NCBI GenBank assembly: GCA_937980205.1
Contig: CALJKW010000029.1
Coordinates: forward strand, 62,001-126,000
Origin: an uncultured Myxococcales bacterium
GTDB lineage: Bacteria; Myxococcota; Myxococcia; Myxococcales; Myxococcaceae
Direction of reading: 5' to 3'
DNA length: 64,000 nucleotides
Shown: piece after piece, positions 1 through 9,067 of the stretch
Layout of the letters: every line of letters begins with the position of its first letter
How positions within the stretch are numbered: position 1 is the first letter of the stretch
Notes under the pieces: generated by a model
Database searches by the model: none
Told to the model about the DNA's origin: nothing
What the model saw: only the letters and a program-made list of their open reading frames with translations
Program-made: the position numbers and the translations under genes

Positions 1-1161
1 CGCGCGTCGGCGAAGAACTCGGCCCACGTGGCCATCGTCGTCGACCCGAACGACTACGGGCCGCTGCTCGAGGAGCTCGAGAAGCACGAGGCGGTGAGCG
101 AGGCGACGCGGCGGAAGCTGATGCGCAAGGCGTTCGCGCACACGGCGGCCTACGACGCGGCGATCTCGCAGTGGCTGTCGGAGACCGAGCAGGACACGTT
201 CCCCCAGGAGCTCTCGCTCTCGGTGCAGAAGGTGTTCGAGCTGCGCTACGGCGAGAACCCGCACCAGCGCGCGGCGTTCTACCGCGAGGGCCGCGAGCCG
301 AAGGAGCCGACGGTCGCGTTCTCGAAGGTGCTGCAGGGCAAGGAGCTCTCGTACAACAACCTGCTCGATCTCGACGCGGCGCTCGGCCTCGTCCTCGAGT
401 TTCCGCACTCGCCGTGCGCCGTCGTCATCAAGCACAACACGCCGTGCGGGGTGGCCCTGAACGACAGCCTCGAGAAGGCGTACCGGCAGGCGCGCGCGGC
501 CGACGAGGTCTCGGCGTTCGGAGGCATCGTCGCGCTCAACCGCGAGGTCGACGAGGCGACCGGCAAGGCGCTCGCCGAGACGTTCCTCGAGGCGGTCATC
601 GCGCCCTCGTACTCGAAGGAGGCGCGCGCGGCGCTCGAAGGAAAGAAGAACCTGCGGCTGCTCGAGGCAGGCGCGGCGCTCGCCGCGAAGGACGCGAAGC
701 CCCGCGCGCAGCTCGACGCCCGCAGCATCTCGGGCGGCATGCTGGTGATGGATCGCGACGCCGTCGAGCCCTCGACCGAGTGGAAGGTCGTCACCAAGAA
801 GGCGCCCACCGAGCAGGAGCTGGCGGCGCTGAAGTTCGCCTGGCGCGTCTGCAAGCACGTCAAGAGCAACGCCATCGTCTTCGCGAGCTCGACCGAGCTG
901 CTGGCGCAGGGCGGCGGTCAGACGAACCGCGTCGACTCGGTGCGCATCGCGAGCCTTCGCGGCGGGGACAAGCTCAAGGGCAGCGCGGTCGCCTCCGACG
1001 CCTTCTTCCCGTTCCGGGACGGCCTCGACGCGGTGGCGGCCGCCGGCGCTCGCTGCGTGGTGCAGCCCGGGGGGTCCGTTCGCGACGCCGAGGTCATCGC
1101 GGCTGCGGACGAACATGGAATAGCGATGGTGTTCACGGGCGTGAGACACTTCCGCCACTAG
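1..1161 (+). CDS. purH: Bifunctional AICAR transformylase/IMP cyclohydrolase, 5' truncated
   Basis: PurH catalyses the last two steps of IMP synthesis: formyl transfer to AICAR, then ring closure. The reading frame is open from base 1, so the gene enters from outside the window. The 386 visible residues are the C-terminal part of a family of about 520; most of the N-terminal MGS-like cyclohydrolase domain is missing. Visible landmarks are the transformylase KHNTPCG motif with the catalytic Lys-His near visible residue 144, GQTNRVDSVR, SDAFFPFRDG and the usual C-terminal end GVRHFRH. The next gene starts 3 bases after the stop, and purD follows it, so this is a purine operon. Confidence 0.96.
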   Translation, partial: RASAKNSAHVAIVVDPNDYGPLLEELEKHEAVSEATRRKLMRKAFAHTAAYDAAISQWLSETEQDTFPQELSLSVQKVFELRYGENPHQRAAFYREGREPKEPTVAFSKVLQGKELSYNNLLDLDAALGLVLEFPHSPCAVVIKHNTPCGVALNDSLEKAYRQARAADEVSAFGGIVALNREVDEATGKALAETFLEAVIAPSYSKEARAALEGKKNLRLLEAGAALAAKDAKPRAQLDARSISGGMLVMDRDAVEPSTEWKVVTKKAPTEQELAALKFAWRVCKHVKSNAIVFASSTELLAQGGGQTNRVDSVRIASLRGGDKLKGSAVASDAFFPFRDGLDAVAAAGARCVVQPGGSVRDAEVIAAADEHGIAMVFTGVRHFRH

Positions 1162-1164
1162 CGA

Positions 1165-4119
1165 ATGCGCATCGTCTGTCAGAAGTGCTCGGCGGCGTAC
1201 GCGATCGACGACAAGCTCGTCACGCCGAAGGGTATCCGCGCGCAGTGCCCGCGCTGCCGTCACCTGCAGCTGGTGAAGTCCGATCAGCCGGCGGTGACGG
1301 AGCCGGCGGTGCCCGCGCCGTTCTCGATCTCCGGCCCGCCGCCGCCGCTGCCGTCGGCTGCCGCGGCGCAGCCTGCCGCTGCGCCCGCGGGCGGTGACGC
1401 CGATCTGTTCTTCGACTTCAGCGGGCCGCCGCCTCCTCCGGGGCCGTCGGGCAACTCGAAGCCGACGACGCCGGGGTTCGCGCCGCCGCCGCCGGCTCCT
1501 CCTCCTCCGGCGCCGGCGCCGCCGGCGTTCGACGCCGGCGGCGACATGCTCGACTTCAGCGACCTGGGGGGCCCGCCGCCCGAGCCGGCGACGAGCCCGC
1601 GCGCGCTGGCTCCGTTGCCGAGCGCGCTGAAGAAGGGGCCTTCGCCGTCGGCGCCGAAGCCGATGCCGCCGGCGGCTCCCGCGGCGGCGTCTCCGATGCC
1701 GCAGTCGTCGGCGCCGTTCGACTTCTCGGGCGACTTCTCGTTCGGCGAGCCGCCGCCGGGGCCGGCCGCTCCGCTGCACAAGCAGGGGACGTCGCCGGGC
1801 CTGCGGCTCAAGCCGAAGGAAGACTCGCAGCCGCCGCCTCCTCCTCCGTCGAAGCCGCCGTCGTCTCCGGCGGCGGGGCCGGGCGCGCTGGCGGCTCCGC
1901 AGGTGAAGTGCAAGTCGTGCGGGAAGGTGCTGACGGACCCGTTCGATCAGGCGCTGGGCATCTGCGACGACTGCCGCAACGCGCAGCCGAGCGGCATCAG
2001 CGGGCTGTCGTCTCCGGGCGAGGCGTCGGGGCGGGCGAAGAGCAGCTCGGGCGTGTCGAAGGCGGCGGCGCCGCCGGCGTCGAACGGCTTCTCGGCCGAT
2101 GCGGGACCGGCGCTCGAGACGGCGGAGCCGGAGAAGAAGCAGGTGCGGCCGTCGCAGCCCAGGCGCGCGGTGGCCACGGCGTACCGCGAGGGCGAAGAGC
2201 CGCAAGGCGGCTCGGGCAAGGTGGTCGCGATGGCGGTGCTGCTGCTCGCGGTGTTCGGGGCGGGCGGCGCGTACCTGTTCATCAAGAAGCCGTGGGTGAA
2301 GAAGCCGCCGCCGCTGGCGCAGAAGCTGCCCATCTCGTCGGCGCGGCCGATCGACGCGATGGTCGATCGCTGGCGTGCGCAGTACCCCGAGCTCACCGGG
2401 TCGGCGGCCGAGCACGCGGCGGCCGGCGAAGAGAAGCTCGCGCTCGACACCTCGAGCGCGTACGCCGAGGCCGAGCGGGAGTTCCAGAAGGCGCTGGTGC
2501 TCGACAAGAGCAACGACCGCGCCGTGGCGGGCTGGGCGCTCGCGCTCGCGTTCGGCAGGGGCGACAAGGTCGACGGCGACACCCAGAAGATGGCCGAGCA
2601 GATGCTGGTGGCGGCCGAGCAGCGCGGCGGCGATGCGCGCGTCTACGTCGCCCACGCGCACCTGTTGCTGGTGCGCAGCGCGAACCTGAACGACATCCAG
2701 ATCCTCGCGGAGCGCGGGACGCAGAGCCCGTCGGACAAGGACAAGGCGCTCGCGTACCTCGCGCTCGGGCAGGCGTACCTCAACAAGAACCCGAAGAGCG
2801 CCGAAGACAACTTCGCGAAGGCGGTGAAGGCCGACCCGAAGCTGAAGCGCGCATACCTCTACCAGGTGCGGTTCATGGTCTCGCAGGGCGAGTACCGCGC
2901 CGCGGTTCAGGCGCTCGAGAAGCGGCTGCAAGACGACCCGGATCAGTTCGAGGCCGCCGACCTGCTCGCGAAGCTGTACCTCGACGTGGGCGAGCCGGCG
3001 CTGGCGAAGAAGACGTACCAGCGCGCGGCGCAGGCGGCTCCTTCGTCGGGGCGGCCGAAGCTGGCGCTCGCGGTGCTGGCGTACCAGCACGAGGGTGACC
3101 TCGGCGCCGCGGCGTCGCTGCTCGACGGCCTGGCGGCGCGGAAGGACGAGAACGACAGGTCGCTGCAGGTCGAGGCGCTCGGTCACCGCGCGGCGGTGGC
3201 GCGGCTGCAGGGCGATGCTCAAGGCGCGATGGCGAGCGCGGACGCGGCGATCGCGCTGCGCAGCGACGACCCGAACGCGCACGTGCAGAAGCTGTTCGCG
3301 TCGCTCGCGGCGGGCAACGCGGCCGAGGCGCGGGCGCAGCTGCAGCACCTCAAGCTCGGCGAGCCGGGGCTCGAGGCGGCCTTCGAGGCGCGCGTGCTGA
3401 TGGGCGAGGGGAAGTTCGGCGACGCGTTCGACAAGCTGAAGAAGGCGGTCGAGCTCGACCCGCGGCGCACCGACGCGACGCTGCTCGCGGGGGCGGCGGC
3501 GGTGAAGGCGAAGAACGAGCCGAAGGGTTGGGAGTGGGTGCTCGCGAAGGGCTACAAGGCCGACCCGCTGCAGAGCGGGCCCAGGTCCCCGATGGCGCCG
3601 GTGTTCATCAGCCGCTCCGACTTCCTCGCGCCGGCGCGCGGCACCTTTGCGCCGCTCGCGAAGGACAAGGAGGACCCGAACCCGAGCCTCGCGGAGGGGC
3701 TCATCGCGTGGCACCTGGGAGATCTGACCGCGGCGGACGCGGCGTTCGTGAAGGTGATCTCGGCGGACCCGACGAACGCGCAGGCGCTGGCGTACCGGGC
3801 GCTGGTGGCGCTGCGCCGGAAGGACGCGGTGAACGGCGGCAAGCACGCGGCGAAGGCCGTGGCGAGCGACCGCACCAGCGGGGTCGCGCACCTCGCGATG
3901 GGCTGGTCGCTCTTGATGACGAACAAGGCCGAGGCCGCGCGCAAGTCGCTGCAGAAGGCCGTCGAGCTCGCGCCGAACCTGTTCCTCGCCAGGGCGAAGC
4001 TCGCAGAGGCGGACATCAAGGTGCGCAAGGTCGCAGAGGCGAAGGCGGCGATGACGCAGGTGCTGCTCTCGGACCCGACGTACGCCGAGGCGAAGCGCGT
4101 GCTGTACGGGGTGCCTTGA
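1165..4119 (+). CDS. MJ0042-type zinc-ribbon, proline-rich, single-TM, TPR-repeat protein
   Basis: A 984-residue protein of unknown function. Residues 1-38 form an MJ0042-type zinc ribbon (CQKC...CPRC). A long Pro/Ala-rich linker (about 45-240) follows, with recurring FDFSG/LDFS patches, then a second zinc ribbon (CKSC...CDDC, about 247-270). One hydrophobic segment lies at about 352-372 (VVAMAVLLLAVFGAGGAYLF). The remainder, roughly 400-984, is helical with many TPR-like repeats. The likely topology is N-terminal ribbons in the cytoplasm and TPRs in the periplasm. The architecture is common in myxobacterial motility and envelope scaffolds, but no specific partner can be named. It starts 3 bases after purH and shares one base with purD (TGATG), so it is translated within the purine operon, an unusual place for a scaffold. 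Confidence 0.9.
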   Translation: MRIVCQKCSAAYAIDDKLVTPKGIRAQCPRCRHLQLVKSDQPAVTEPAVPAPFSISGPPPPLPSAAAAQPAAAPAGGDADLFFDFSGPPPPPGPSGNSKPTTPGFAPPPPAPPPPAPAPPAFDAGGDMLDFSDLGGPPPEPATSPRALAPLPSALKKGPSPSAPKPMPPAAPAAASPMPQSSAPFDFSGDFSFGEPPPGPAAPLHKQGTSPGLRLKPKEDSQPPPPPPSKPPSSPAAGPGALAAPQVKCKSCGKVLTDPFDQALGICDDCRNAQPSGISGLSSPGEASGRAKSSSGVSKAAAPPASNGFSADAGPALETAEPEKKQVRPSQPRRAVATAYREGEEPQGGSGKVVAMAVLLLAVFGAGGAYLFIKKPWVKKPPPLAQKLPISSARPIDAMVDRWRAQYPELTGSAAEHAAAGEEKLALDTSSAYAEAEREFQKALVLDKSNDRAVAGWALALAFGRGDKVDGDTQKMAEQMLVAAEQRGGDARVYVAHAHLLLVRSANLNDIQILAERGTQSPSDKDKALAYLALGQAYLNKNPKSAEDNFAKAVKADPKLKRAYLYQVRFMVSQGEYRAAVQALEKRLQDDPDQFEAADLLAKLYLDVGEPALAKKTYQRAAQAAPSSGRPKLALAVLAYQHEGDLGAAASLLDGLAARKDENDRSLQVEALGHRAAVARLQGDAQGAMASADAAIALRSDDPNAHVQKLFASLAAGNAAEARAQLQHLKLGEPGLEAAFEARVLMGEGKFGDAFDKLKKAVELDPRRTDATLLAGAAAVKAKNEPKGWEWVLAKGYKADPLQSGPRSPMAPVFISRSDFLAPARGTFAPLAKDKEDPNPSLAEGLIAWHLGDLTAADAAFVKVISADPTNAQALAYRALVALRRKDAVNGGKHAAKAVASDRTSGVAHLAMGWSLLMTNKAEAARKSLQKAVELAPNLFLARAKLAEADIKVRKVAEAKAAMTQVLLSDPTYAEAKRVLYGVP

Positions 4120-5366
4120 TGAAGGTGCTGCTCATCGGCAGCGGCGCGCGCGAGCACGCGCTCGCGTGGAAGCTCGCGCAGAGCGGGAAGCTGACGAAGC
4201 TCGTGTGCGCGCCCGGCAACGCCGGCATGGCCGCGACGTGGGAGTGCCGGCCGCTCGACGTCGTGAAGCCCGAGGCGGCGGTGAGCCTCGCGCGCGAGCT
4301 CGGCGCCGAGCTGGTGGTCATCGGCCCCGAGGCGCCGCTCGTCGCCGGCGTGTCGGATGAGCTGCGCGCCGCGGGCTTTCTCGTGTTCGGGCCGTCGGCG
4401 GCGGCCGCGCGGCTCGAGGGCAGCAAGGCGTTCGCGAAAGAGGTGATGGAGAAGGCCAGGGTCCCCACGGCGCGCTGGGAGGTCTTCGACGACGCCGAGG
4501 CGTGCGCGCGGCGCGCGCGCGAGTGGGGCGCGGTGGTGGTGAAGGCCGACGGGCTCGCGGCCGGCAAGGGCGTCGTGGTGGCGGCCGACGGCGCCGAGGC
4601 GGAGGTCGCGGTGCGCTCGCTCGGGCGGCTGCCGGCGGGCAAGCGCATCGTGCTCGAGGAGAAGCTCACCGGGCCCGAGGTCTCGGTGATGGCGTTCTGC
4701 GACGGCGAGCGGTACGCGCTGTTGCCCGCGTCGCAGGATCACAAGCGCCTGCTCGACGGTGACGAGGGGCCGAACACCGGCGGCATGGGCGCGTACGCTC
4801 CGGCGCCGGTGCTCGACTCGGCGGGGCTCGACGAGGTGGGGCGCAGCGTGATGGAGCCGGTGCTGCGGGTGATGGCGGCGGCGGGGGCTCGGTTCTCGGG
4901 GGTGCTGTACGCGGGGCTGATGCTGACGCCCGACGGCCCCAGGGTGCTCGAGTTCAACGCGCGGCTGGGAGACCCCGAGACGCAGCCGCTCATGATGCAG
5001 CTCGACGAGGATCTGCTGGACCTGTGCCTGTCATGCGCGCGCGGCGCGCTCGAGGCCCGGCGGCTGAAGGTGCACCCCGGCGTGTCCGTGGGGGTCGTGC
5101 TCGCGGCGAAGGGGTACCCGGACTCGCCCGTGACGGGGGCGCCCATCGAGGGCCTGGGCGAGGTGACGCGGGCGCAGGTGTTTCACGCGGGGACGCGGCG
5201 GGACGGCGACCGCGTCGTGACCGCCGGCGGGCGCGTGCTGACCGTCTGCGCGCGCGGGGACACGTTCGAGGCGGCGAGAGATCTCGCCTACGCCGAGGTC
5301 GCGAAGGTGAAGTTCGAGGGCATGCAGTTCCGCCGGGACATCGGCAAGTTCATGGTCGCCCGCTGA
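4119..5366 (+). CDS. purD: Phosphoribosylamine-glycine ligase
   Basis: PurD joins glycine to phosphoribosylamine to give GAR, the second step of purine synthesis, using an ATP-grasp fold. The 415 residues match the usual family length. Motifs seen: N-terminal LLIGSGAREHALAWKL, VIGPEAPLVAGV, the ATP-binding VVKADGLAAGKGVVV, GPNTGGMGAYAP and EFNARLGDPETQPLM. The ATG overlaps the stop of the upstream gene as TGATG, which fixes the start. A strong hairpin follows 4 bases after the stop. Confidence 0.97.
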   Translation: MKVLLIGSGAREHALAWKLAQSGKLTKLVCAPGNAGMAATWECRPLDVVKPEAAVSLARELGAELVVIGPEAPLVAGVSDELRAAGFLVFGPSAAAARLEGSKAFAKEVMEKARVPTARWEVFDDAEACARRAREWGAVVVKADGLAAGKGVVVAADGAEAEVAVRSLGRLPAGKRIVLEEKLTGPEVSVMAFCDGERYALLPASQDHKRLLDGDEGPNTGGMGAYAPAPVLDSAGLDEVGRSVMEPVLRVMAAAGARFSGVLYAGLMLTPDGPRVLEFNARLGDPETQPLMMQLDEDLLDLCLSCARGALEARRLKVHPGVSVGVVLAAKGYPDSPVTGAPIEGLGEVTRAQVFHAGTRRDGDRVVTAGGRVLTVCARGDTFEAARDLAYAEVAKVKFEGMQFRRDIGKFMVAR

Positions 5367-5369
5367 CTG

Positions 5370-5430
5370 CCGGGATCGGGATCGCGATCGGGATCGCCGA
5401 GCGCGGCGCCGATCCCGATCCCGATCCCGG
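5370..5430. terminator. Long hairpin built of GGGATC hexamers between convergent genes
   Basis: Two 22-nt arms (5370-5391 and 5409-5430) pair with one mismatch around a loop that can itself fold through CGCC/GGCG. The arms are tandem hexamers (GGGATC, with one GCGATC variant). It fills nearly the whole gap between convergent purD and a glycosyltransferase, so a bidirectional terminator role is likely. There is no T-tract. Confidence 0.6.
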
Positions 5431-5432
5431 CC

Positions 5433-6506
5433 TCAAGCGAGCGCCCGGCGGTAGACCTCGAGCGTGCGTCTGGCGCAGTCGTCCCAGCTGTACAGGGCGG
5501 CGCGCTCTTTCCCGGCCTCGCCGAGCTTGCGCCGCAGGTCCTCGTCGCGGAAGAGGCGCTGGGCGGCCTCGAGCCAGGCCTTCGGATCGTCGGGGTCGAC
5601 GAGCAGCGCGGCCGAGCCGGTGGTCTCGGGGTGAGCGCCGGCGTTCGAGGCGATGACGGGGGCGCCGCAGGCGAGGGCCTCGAGCGCGGGCAGCCCGAAG
5701 CCCTCGTAGCGGGAGGGCACCATGACCGCGACGGCCCCGCCGTAGAACAGCGCGAGATCGGTGTCGCTGAGCGGGGAGATCTCGATGACGGACTCGGGCA
5801 GGCCGAGCGCGCGGCGGGCTCCGCGGCCGGCGAGCAGGGCGATGGGCGCGGGCAGGTCGTCGATGATCGGCAACAGCAGGAGCAGGTTCTTGTGCGGCTT
5901 GGGGTTGCCGACGGCGGCGAAGTAGCGCGGCGGCAGGCCGCGGCGGCGGCGGAAGTCGTCGAGCTCGGACGGCGACGAGGCGCGGAAGAGCGCGTCCACT
6001 CCGTTGGGGATGACCTGCAGCCGGTACTCGGAGAGGCCGAGGTGGCGCGAGATTTCCCGGCGCGAGAACTCGGAGACGGTGAGCAGCGCGGCGGCCCGGC
6101 GTGCGCGCGGCGCCACGATGACGCGGTAGTAGGCGGCCTGCACCGGGGTCTGGTCTTCCGGCAGGGCGAGGTGGGTCGCGTCGTGCAGCGTCGCGACGAG
6201 CCGGCCGGGCCACATCGCGGGCAGCGAGAACGACGTCGCGTGAAAGAGATCGGGCCGCACCTTCACCAGCGAGGCGAGCAGGGTGGGCTGCTCGATGGGC
6301 GAGAGGAAGCCGCCCAGGCACTTCTCGAGCGGGATCCTCGGCACGAGGTCGCCGAGATCGTCGGGGAGCCCGTCGGGGCCGACGAGGCCGATGAACTGCC
6401 AGCCCGGCTCGAGCTGCGGCAGGCGGCGTGCGAGCTCCAACGCATAGCGCGCGATGCCGTGCAGCGAGCCGCGCACCATCCGCAAATCGATCAGTACCCT
6501 GGGCAC
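5433..6506 (-). CDS. Glycosyltransferase family 4 (GT-B fold)
   Basis: A retaining GT4-type glycosyltransferase of 357 residues. The N-terminal RVLIDLRMVRGSLHGIARYA is typical of the acceptor-binding half. The C-terminal half has the nucleotide-sugar-binding PSRYEGFGLPALEALACG followed by SNAGAHPE and LLVDPDDP. The GTG start at 6506 puts the conserved VLIDLR immediately after the start. An in-frame ATG at 6533 is an alternative that would overlap the divergent glycosyltransferase gene. With two sugar-transfer genes next door, this is probably part of exopolysaccharide or O-antigen assembly. The sugar specificity cannot be told. Confidence 0.9.
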   Translation of the reverse strand: MPRVLIDLRMVRGSLHGIARYALELARRLPQLEPGWQFIGLVGPDGLPDDLGDLVPRIPLEKCLGGFLSPIEQPTLLASLVKVRPDLFHATSFSLPAMWPGRLVATLHDATHLALPEDQTPVQAAYYRVIVAPRARRAAALLTVSEFSRREISRHLGLSEYRLQVIPNGVDALFRASSPSELDDFRRRRGLPPRYFAAVGNPKPHKNLLLLLPIIDDLPAPIALLAGRGARRALGLPESVIEISPLSDTDLALFYGGAVAVMVPSRYEGFGLPALEALACGAPVIASNAGAHPETTGSAALLVDPDDPKAWLEAAQRLFRDEDLRRKLGEAGKERAALYSWDDCARRTLEVYRRALA

Positions 6507-6525
6507 GTCTAGTAGGAAGGTAGCG

Positions 6526-7638
6526 ATGCGCATCGCCCTCGTCCACGACTGGCTCATCACCTGGCGCGGGGGAGAGAAGGTCCTCGAGGCGCTGCTCGAG
6601 CTGTGCCCCAGGGCCGACCTGTTCACGCTCTTCCACGAGCCGAACGCGATGCCCGCCTCGATCAACCGGCGCACGGTGCACACCGCGTTCGTCGATCGGC
6701 TTCCCTACGCCCGGCGCATGCACCGGCAGCTGTTGCCGCTCCTGCCGCTGGCGGTGAAGAGCCTCGACCTTCGGGGGTACGACCTCGTGGTGAGCTCGAG
6801 CCACTGCGTCGCGAAGGCGGCGCGCGCCCCGGGCGCGAAGCACCTGTCGTACGTGCACGCGCCGCTGCGGTACTTCTGGGACCGCTTCGACGACTACTTC
6901 GGGCCCGGGCAGGCGAGCCTGCCGGTGCGGGCCGCGGCGCTCGCGATGCGGCCGTTCATGCGCTCGTGGGACGTGAAGACGAGCGCCGGCATCGATCGCT
7001 TCGTCGCGAACAGCGCGCACGTGGCCCGGCAGATCGCCCAGCGCTACGGCGAGCGGGCGGCGGTGGTGCACCCCCCGGTCGAGCTCGAGCGCTTCACGCG
7101 CGAGCCGCTGCCCTCCGGCCCAGGCGAGGCCTTTCTCTGCTTCGGAGCGCTCGCCCCCTACAAGCGCCTCGACCTCGCCATCGAGGCGTTTCGGAAGAAC
7201 GGCCTGCCGCTGTGGATCGCCGGCTCCGGGCAGATGGAGCGGCGGCTCAAGCGCGACCTGCCACGGAACGTGAAGTGGCTCGGGCCCGTCGACGACGCGC
7301 AGCTGCCGCACCTGTTCAAGAGCGCCCGCGCGCTGGTGTTCCCCGGGGAAGAGGACTTCGGCATCACGCCCATCGAGGCGCAGGCGTGCGGGCGGCCGGT
7401 GATCGCCTTCGGCAAGGGCGGGGCGCTCGAGACCGTGACGCACGAGAAGACCGGGCTGTTCTTCTACCCGCAACAGCCCGAGGCGCTCGCGGCGGCGGTT
7501 CGCCGGTTCGCTGACGAGCTCGAGGGCCGGCTCGACCCTGGCGACGCGCGACAGAACGCGCTCAGGTTCTCGAGAGAGGCGTTCTTCGGGGGCATGCGGC
7601 GGCAGCTCGACGAGGTGGCGCCGGGGTGGGCAGAATAG
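6526..7638 (+). CDS. Glycosyltransferase family 4, WbaZ/MtfB-like
   Basis: A 370-residue GT4 enzyme. The N-terminus MRIALVHDWL..RGGEKVLEAL is characteristic of WbaZ/MtfB-like mannosyl- or related glycosyltransferases. The C-terminal half holds FPGEEDFGITPIEAQACGRPV, the Glu-rich sugar-nucleotide motif, and ALETVTHEKTGLFF. The ATG at 6526 is chosen because AGGAAGG lies 6-12 bases upstream. It is divergent from another GT4 gene with only about 20 bases between them and is followed by a polyprenyl-phosphate sugar transferase on the same strand. Role inferred: chain extension in surface polysaccharide synthesis. Confidence 0.92.
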   Translation: MRIALVHDWLITWRGGEKVLEALLELCPRADLFTLFHEPNAMPASINRRTVHTAFVDRLPYARRMHRQLLPLLPLAVKSLDLRGYDLVVSSSHCVAKAARAPGAKHLSYVHAPLRYFWDRFDDYFGPGQASLPVRAAALAMRPFMRSWDVKTSAGIDRFVANSAHVARQIAQRYGERAAVVHPPVELERFTREPLPSGPGEAFLCFGALAPYKRLDLAIEAFRKNGLPLWIAGSGQMERRLKRDLPRNVKWLGPVDDAQLPHLFKSARALVFPGEEDFGITPIEAQACGRPVIAFGKGGALETVTHEKTGLFFYPQQPEALAAAVRRFADELEGRLDPGDARQNALRFSREAFFGGMRRQLDEVAPGWAE

Positions 7639-7675
7639 AGGTCGGGCCGGCCTGTGCTAGAGGTTCAAGGCGACC

Positions 7676-9067
7676 GTGTTCAGCCGTTTCCAGGGCTTCT
7701 ACAACTCCATCAAGCTCCTCGCCGATCTGGCGGTGCTGCAGGCCGCGTTCTGGGCTGCCTGGTGGACGCGGTTTCAGTCGGGGCTGCCGCACGAGTCGAT
7801 CCCCCCGATGCAGGACACGCTGACCTCGCTGCTCATGGTGTTGGTCGTGTTCCCGATCGCCTTCCGCCAGGCGAACCTCTACACGACGAACCGCGCGCGC
7901 ACGCACATCGGCGAGGTCTTCGAGATCTTCAAGGCCACGCTGTTCGCGACGCTGCTGCTGGTCGCGCTGCGCTACTTCACGTCCGAGCGGTACTCGCGAA
8001 TGACCATCGCCATCTTCATGGTCTACGCGTTCCTCGGCGTGTCGGGCGTGCGGCTCGCGTTCCGCGCCGCGTTCAACGCGCTTCGCCGCCGCGGCTTCAA
8101 CCTGAAGACGATTCTCGTCGTCGGCGCCGGCGAGCTGGGCGCGCGGGTGATCGAGACCATCGACCAGCACCGCGAGCTCGGCTTCACCGTCACCGGCGTG
8201 CTCACGCGGAAGCCGGAGAAGGTCGGCACGCTCGTGAAGGGCGCGAAGGTCGTCGGCCTCATCTCGCAGGTCGACGAGGTGCTCGACGCCCAGGCGGTGG
8301 ACCAGGTGATCATCGCGCTGCCCATCGACGATCAGCCGCTGGTGAAGCCGCTGATGGAGAAGCTCGCCCAGCGCACCGTCGACGTGAAGGTGGTTCCGGA
8401 CCTGTACCAATACCGCACGCTGCGCTCGGGGCTCGAAGAGTTCGGAGGCCTGCCGATCATCTCGCTGCAGGGCGCTCCGTTGCACGGGTGGAACGTGGTG
8501 CTGAAGCGGACGTTCGACTTCGGGTTCTCGCTGTTCGCGCTGCTGCTCACGGCGCCGGTGATGCTGCTCGTCGCGCTCGCCGTGAAGCTCACCTCGCGCG
8601 GCCCGGTGCTGTTCCGGCAAGAGCGCATGGGCATGGATGGGCGCATCTTCCAGATGCTCAAGTTCCGCACCATGCGCATCGACGCGGAGGAGCTCGGCGC
8701 GCAGATGGCGAGCCCGGAAGATCCGCGCCGCACGCCCATCGGCGCCTTCCTGCGGCGCTTCTCGCTCGACGAGCTGCCGCAGCTGTTCAACGTGCTGCTC
8801 GGAGACATGTCGCTCGTGGGCCCGCGCCCCGAGCGGCCGGTCTTCATCGAGGAGTTCAAGAAGCAGATCCCCCGCTACCACCTGCGGCACATGGTGAAGG
8901 CGGGGCTGACGGGCTGGGCCCAGGTCAACGGCCTGCGCGGCCAGACCTCGATCCAGAAGCGCATCGAGTACGACCTCTATTACATCGAGAACTGGTCGCT
9001 GCTGCTCGACTTGAAGATCGTGCTGCGCACTGCGTTCGGTGGGTTTCTGTCGAAGAACGCGTACTGA
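7676..9067 (+). CDS. Undecaprenyl-phosphate sugar-1-phosphate transferase (WcaJ/ExoE type)
   Basis: An initiating membrane enzyme that moves a sugar-1-phosphate from a UDP-sugar to undecaprenyl phosphate. The 463 residues have several N-terminal hydrophobic segments (about 10-115), a central Rossmann-like domain (ILVVGAGELGARVI, about residue 145) and a C-terminal bacterial sugar transferase domain from about 275. Its motifs are KRTFDFGFSLFALLL, FRQERMGMDGR, LKFRTM, SLDELPQLFNVL, SLVGPRPE and GLTGWAQVNGLRG. The GTG at 7676 has AAGG a few bases upstream. It resembles polyisoprenyl-phosphate hexose transferases of myxobacterial EPS loci, but donor specificity is unknown. It shares one base (TGATG) with the next gene. 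Confidence 0.94.
   Translation: MFSRFQGFYNSIKLLADLAVLQAAFWAAWWTRFQSGLPHESIPPMQDTLTSLLMVLVVFPIAFRQANLYTTNRARTHIGEVFEIFKATLFATLLLVALRYFTSERYSRMTIAIFMVYAFLGVSGVRLAFRAAFNALRRRGFNLKTILVVGAGELGARVIETIDQHRELGFTVTGVLTRKPEKVGTLVKGAKVVGLISQVDEVLDAQAVDQVIIALPIDDQPLVKPLMEKLAQRTVDVKVVPDLYQYRTLRSGLEEFGGLPIISLQGAPLHGWNVVLKRTFDFGFSLFALLLTAPVMLLVALAVKLTSRGPVLFRQERMGMDGRIFQMLKFRTMRIDAEELGAQMASPEDPRRTPIGAFLRRFSLDELPQLFNVLLGDMSLVGPRPERPVFIEEFKKQIPRYHLRHMVKAGLTGWAQVNGLRGQTSIQKRIEYDLYYIENWSLLLDLKIVLRTAFGGFLSKNAY

Noticed and set aside
5350..7473. Minus-strand 707-codon frame across both glycosyltransferases
   Set aside because: Arg/Pro/Ala-rich shadow of real genes on both strands, a usual effect of high GC.
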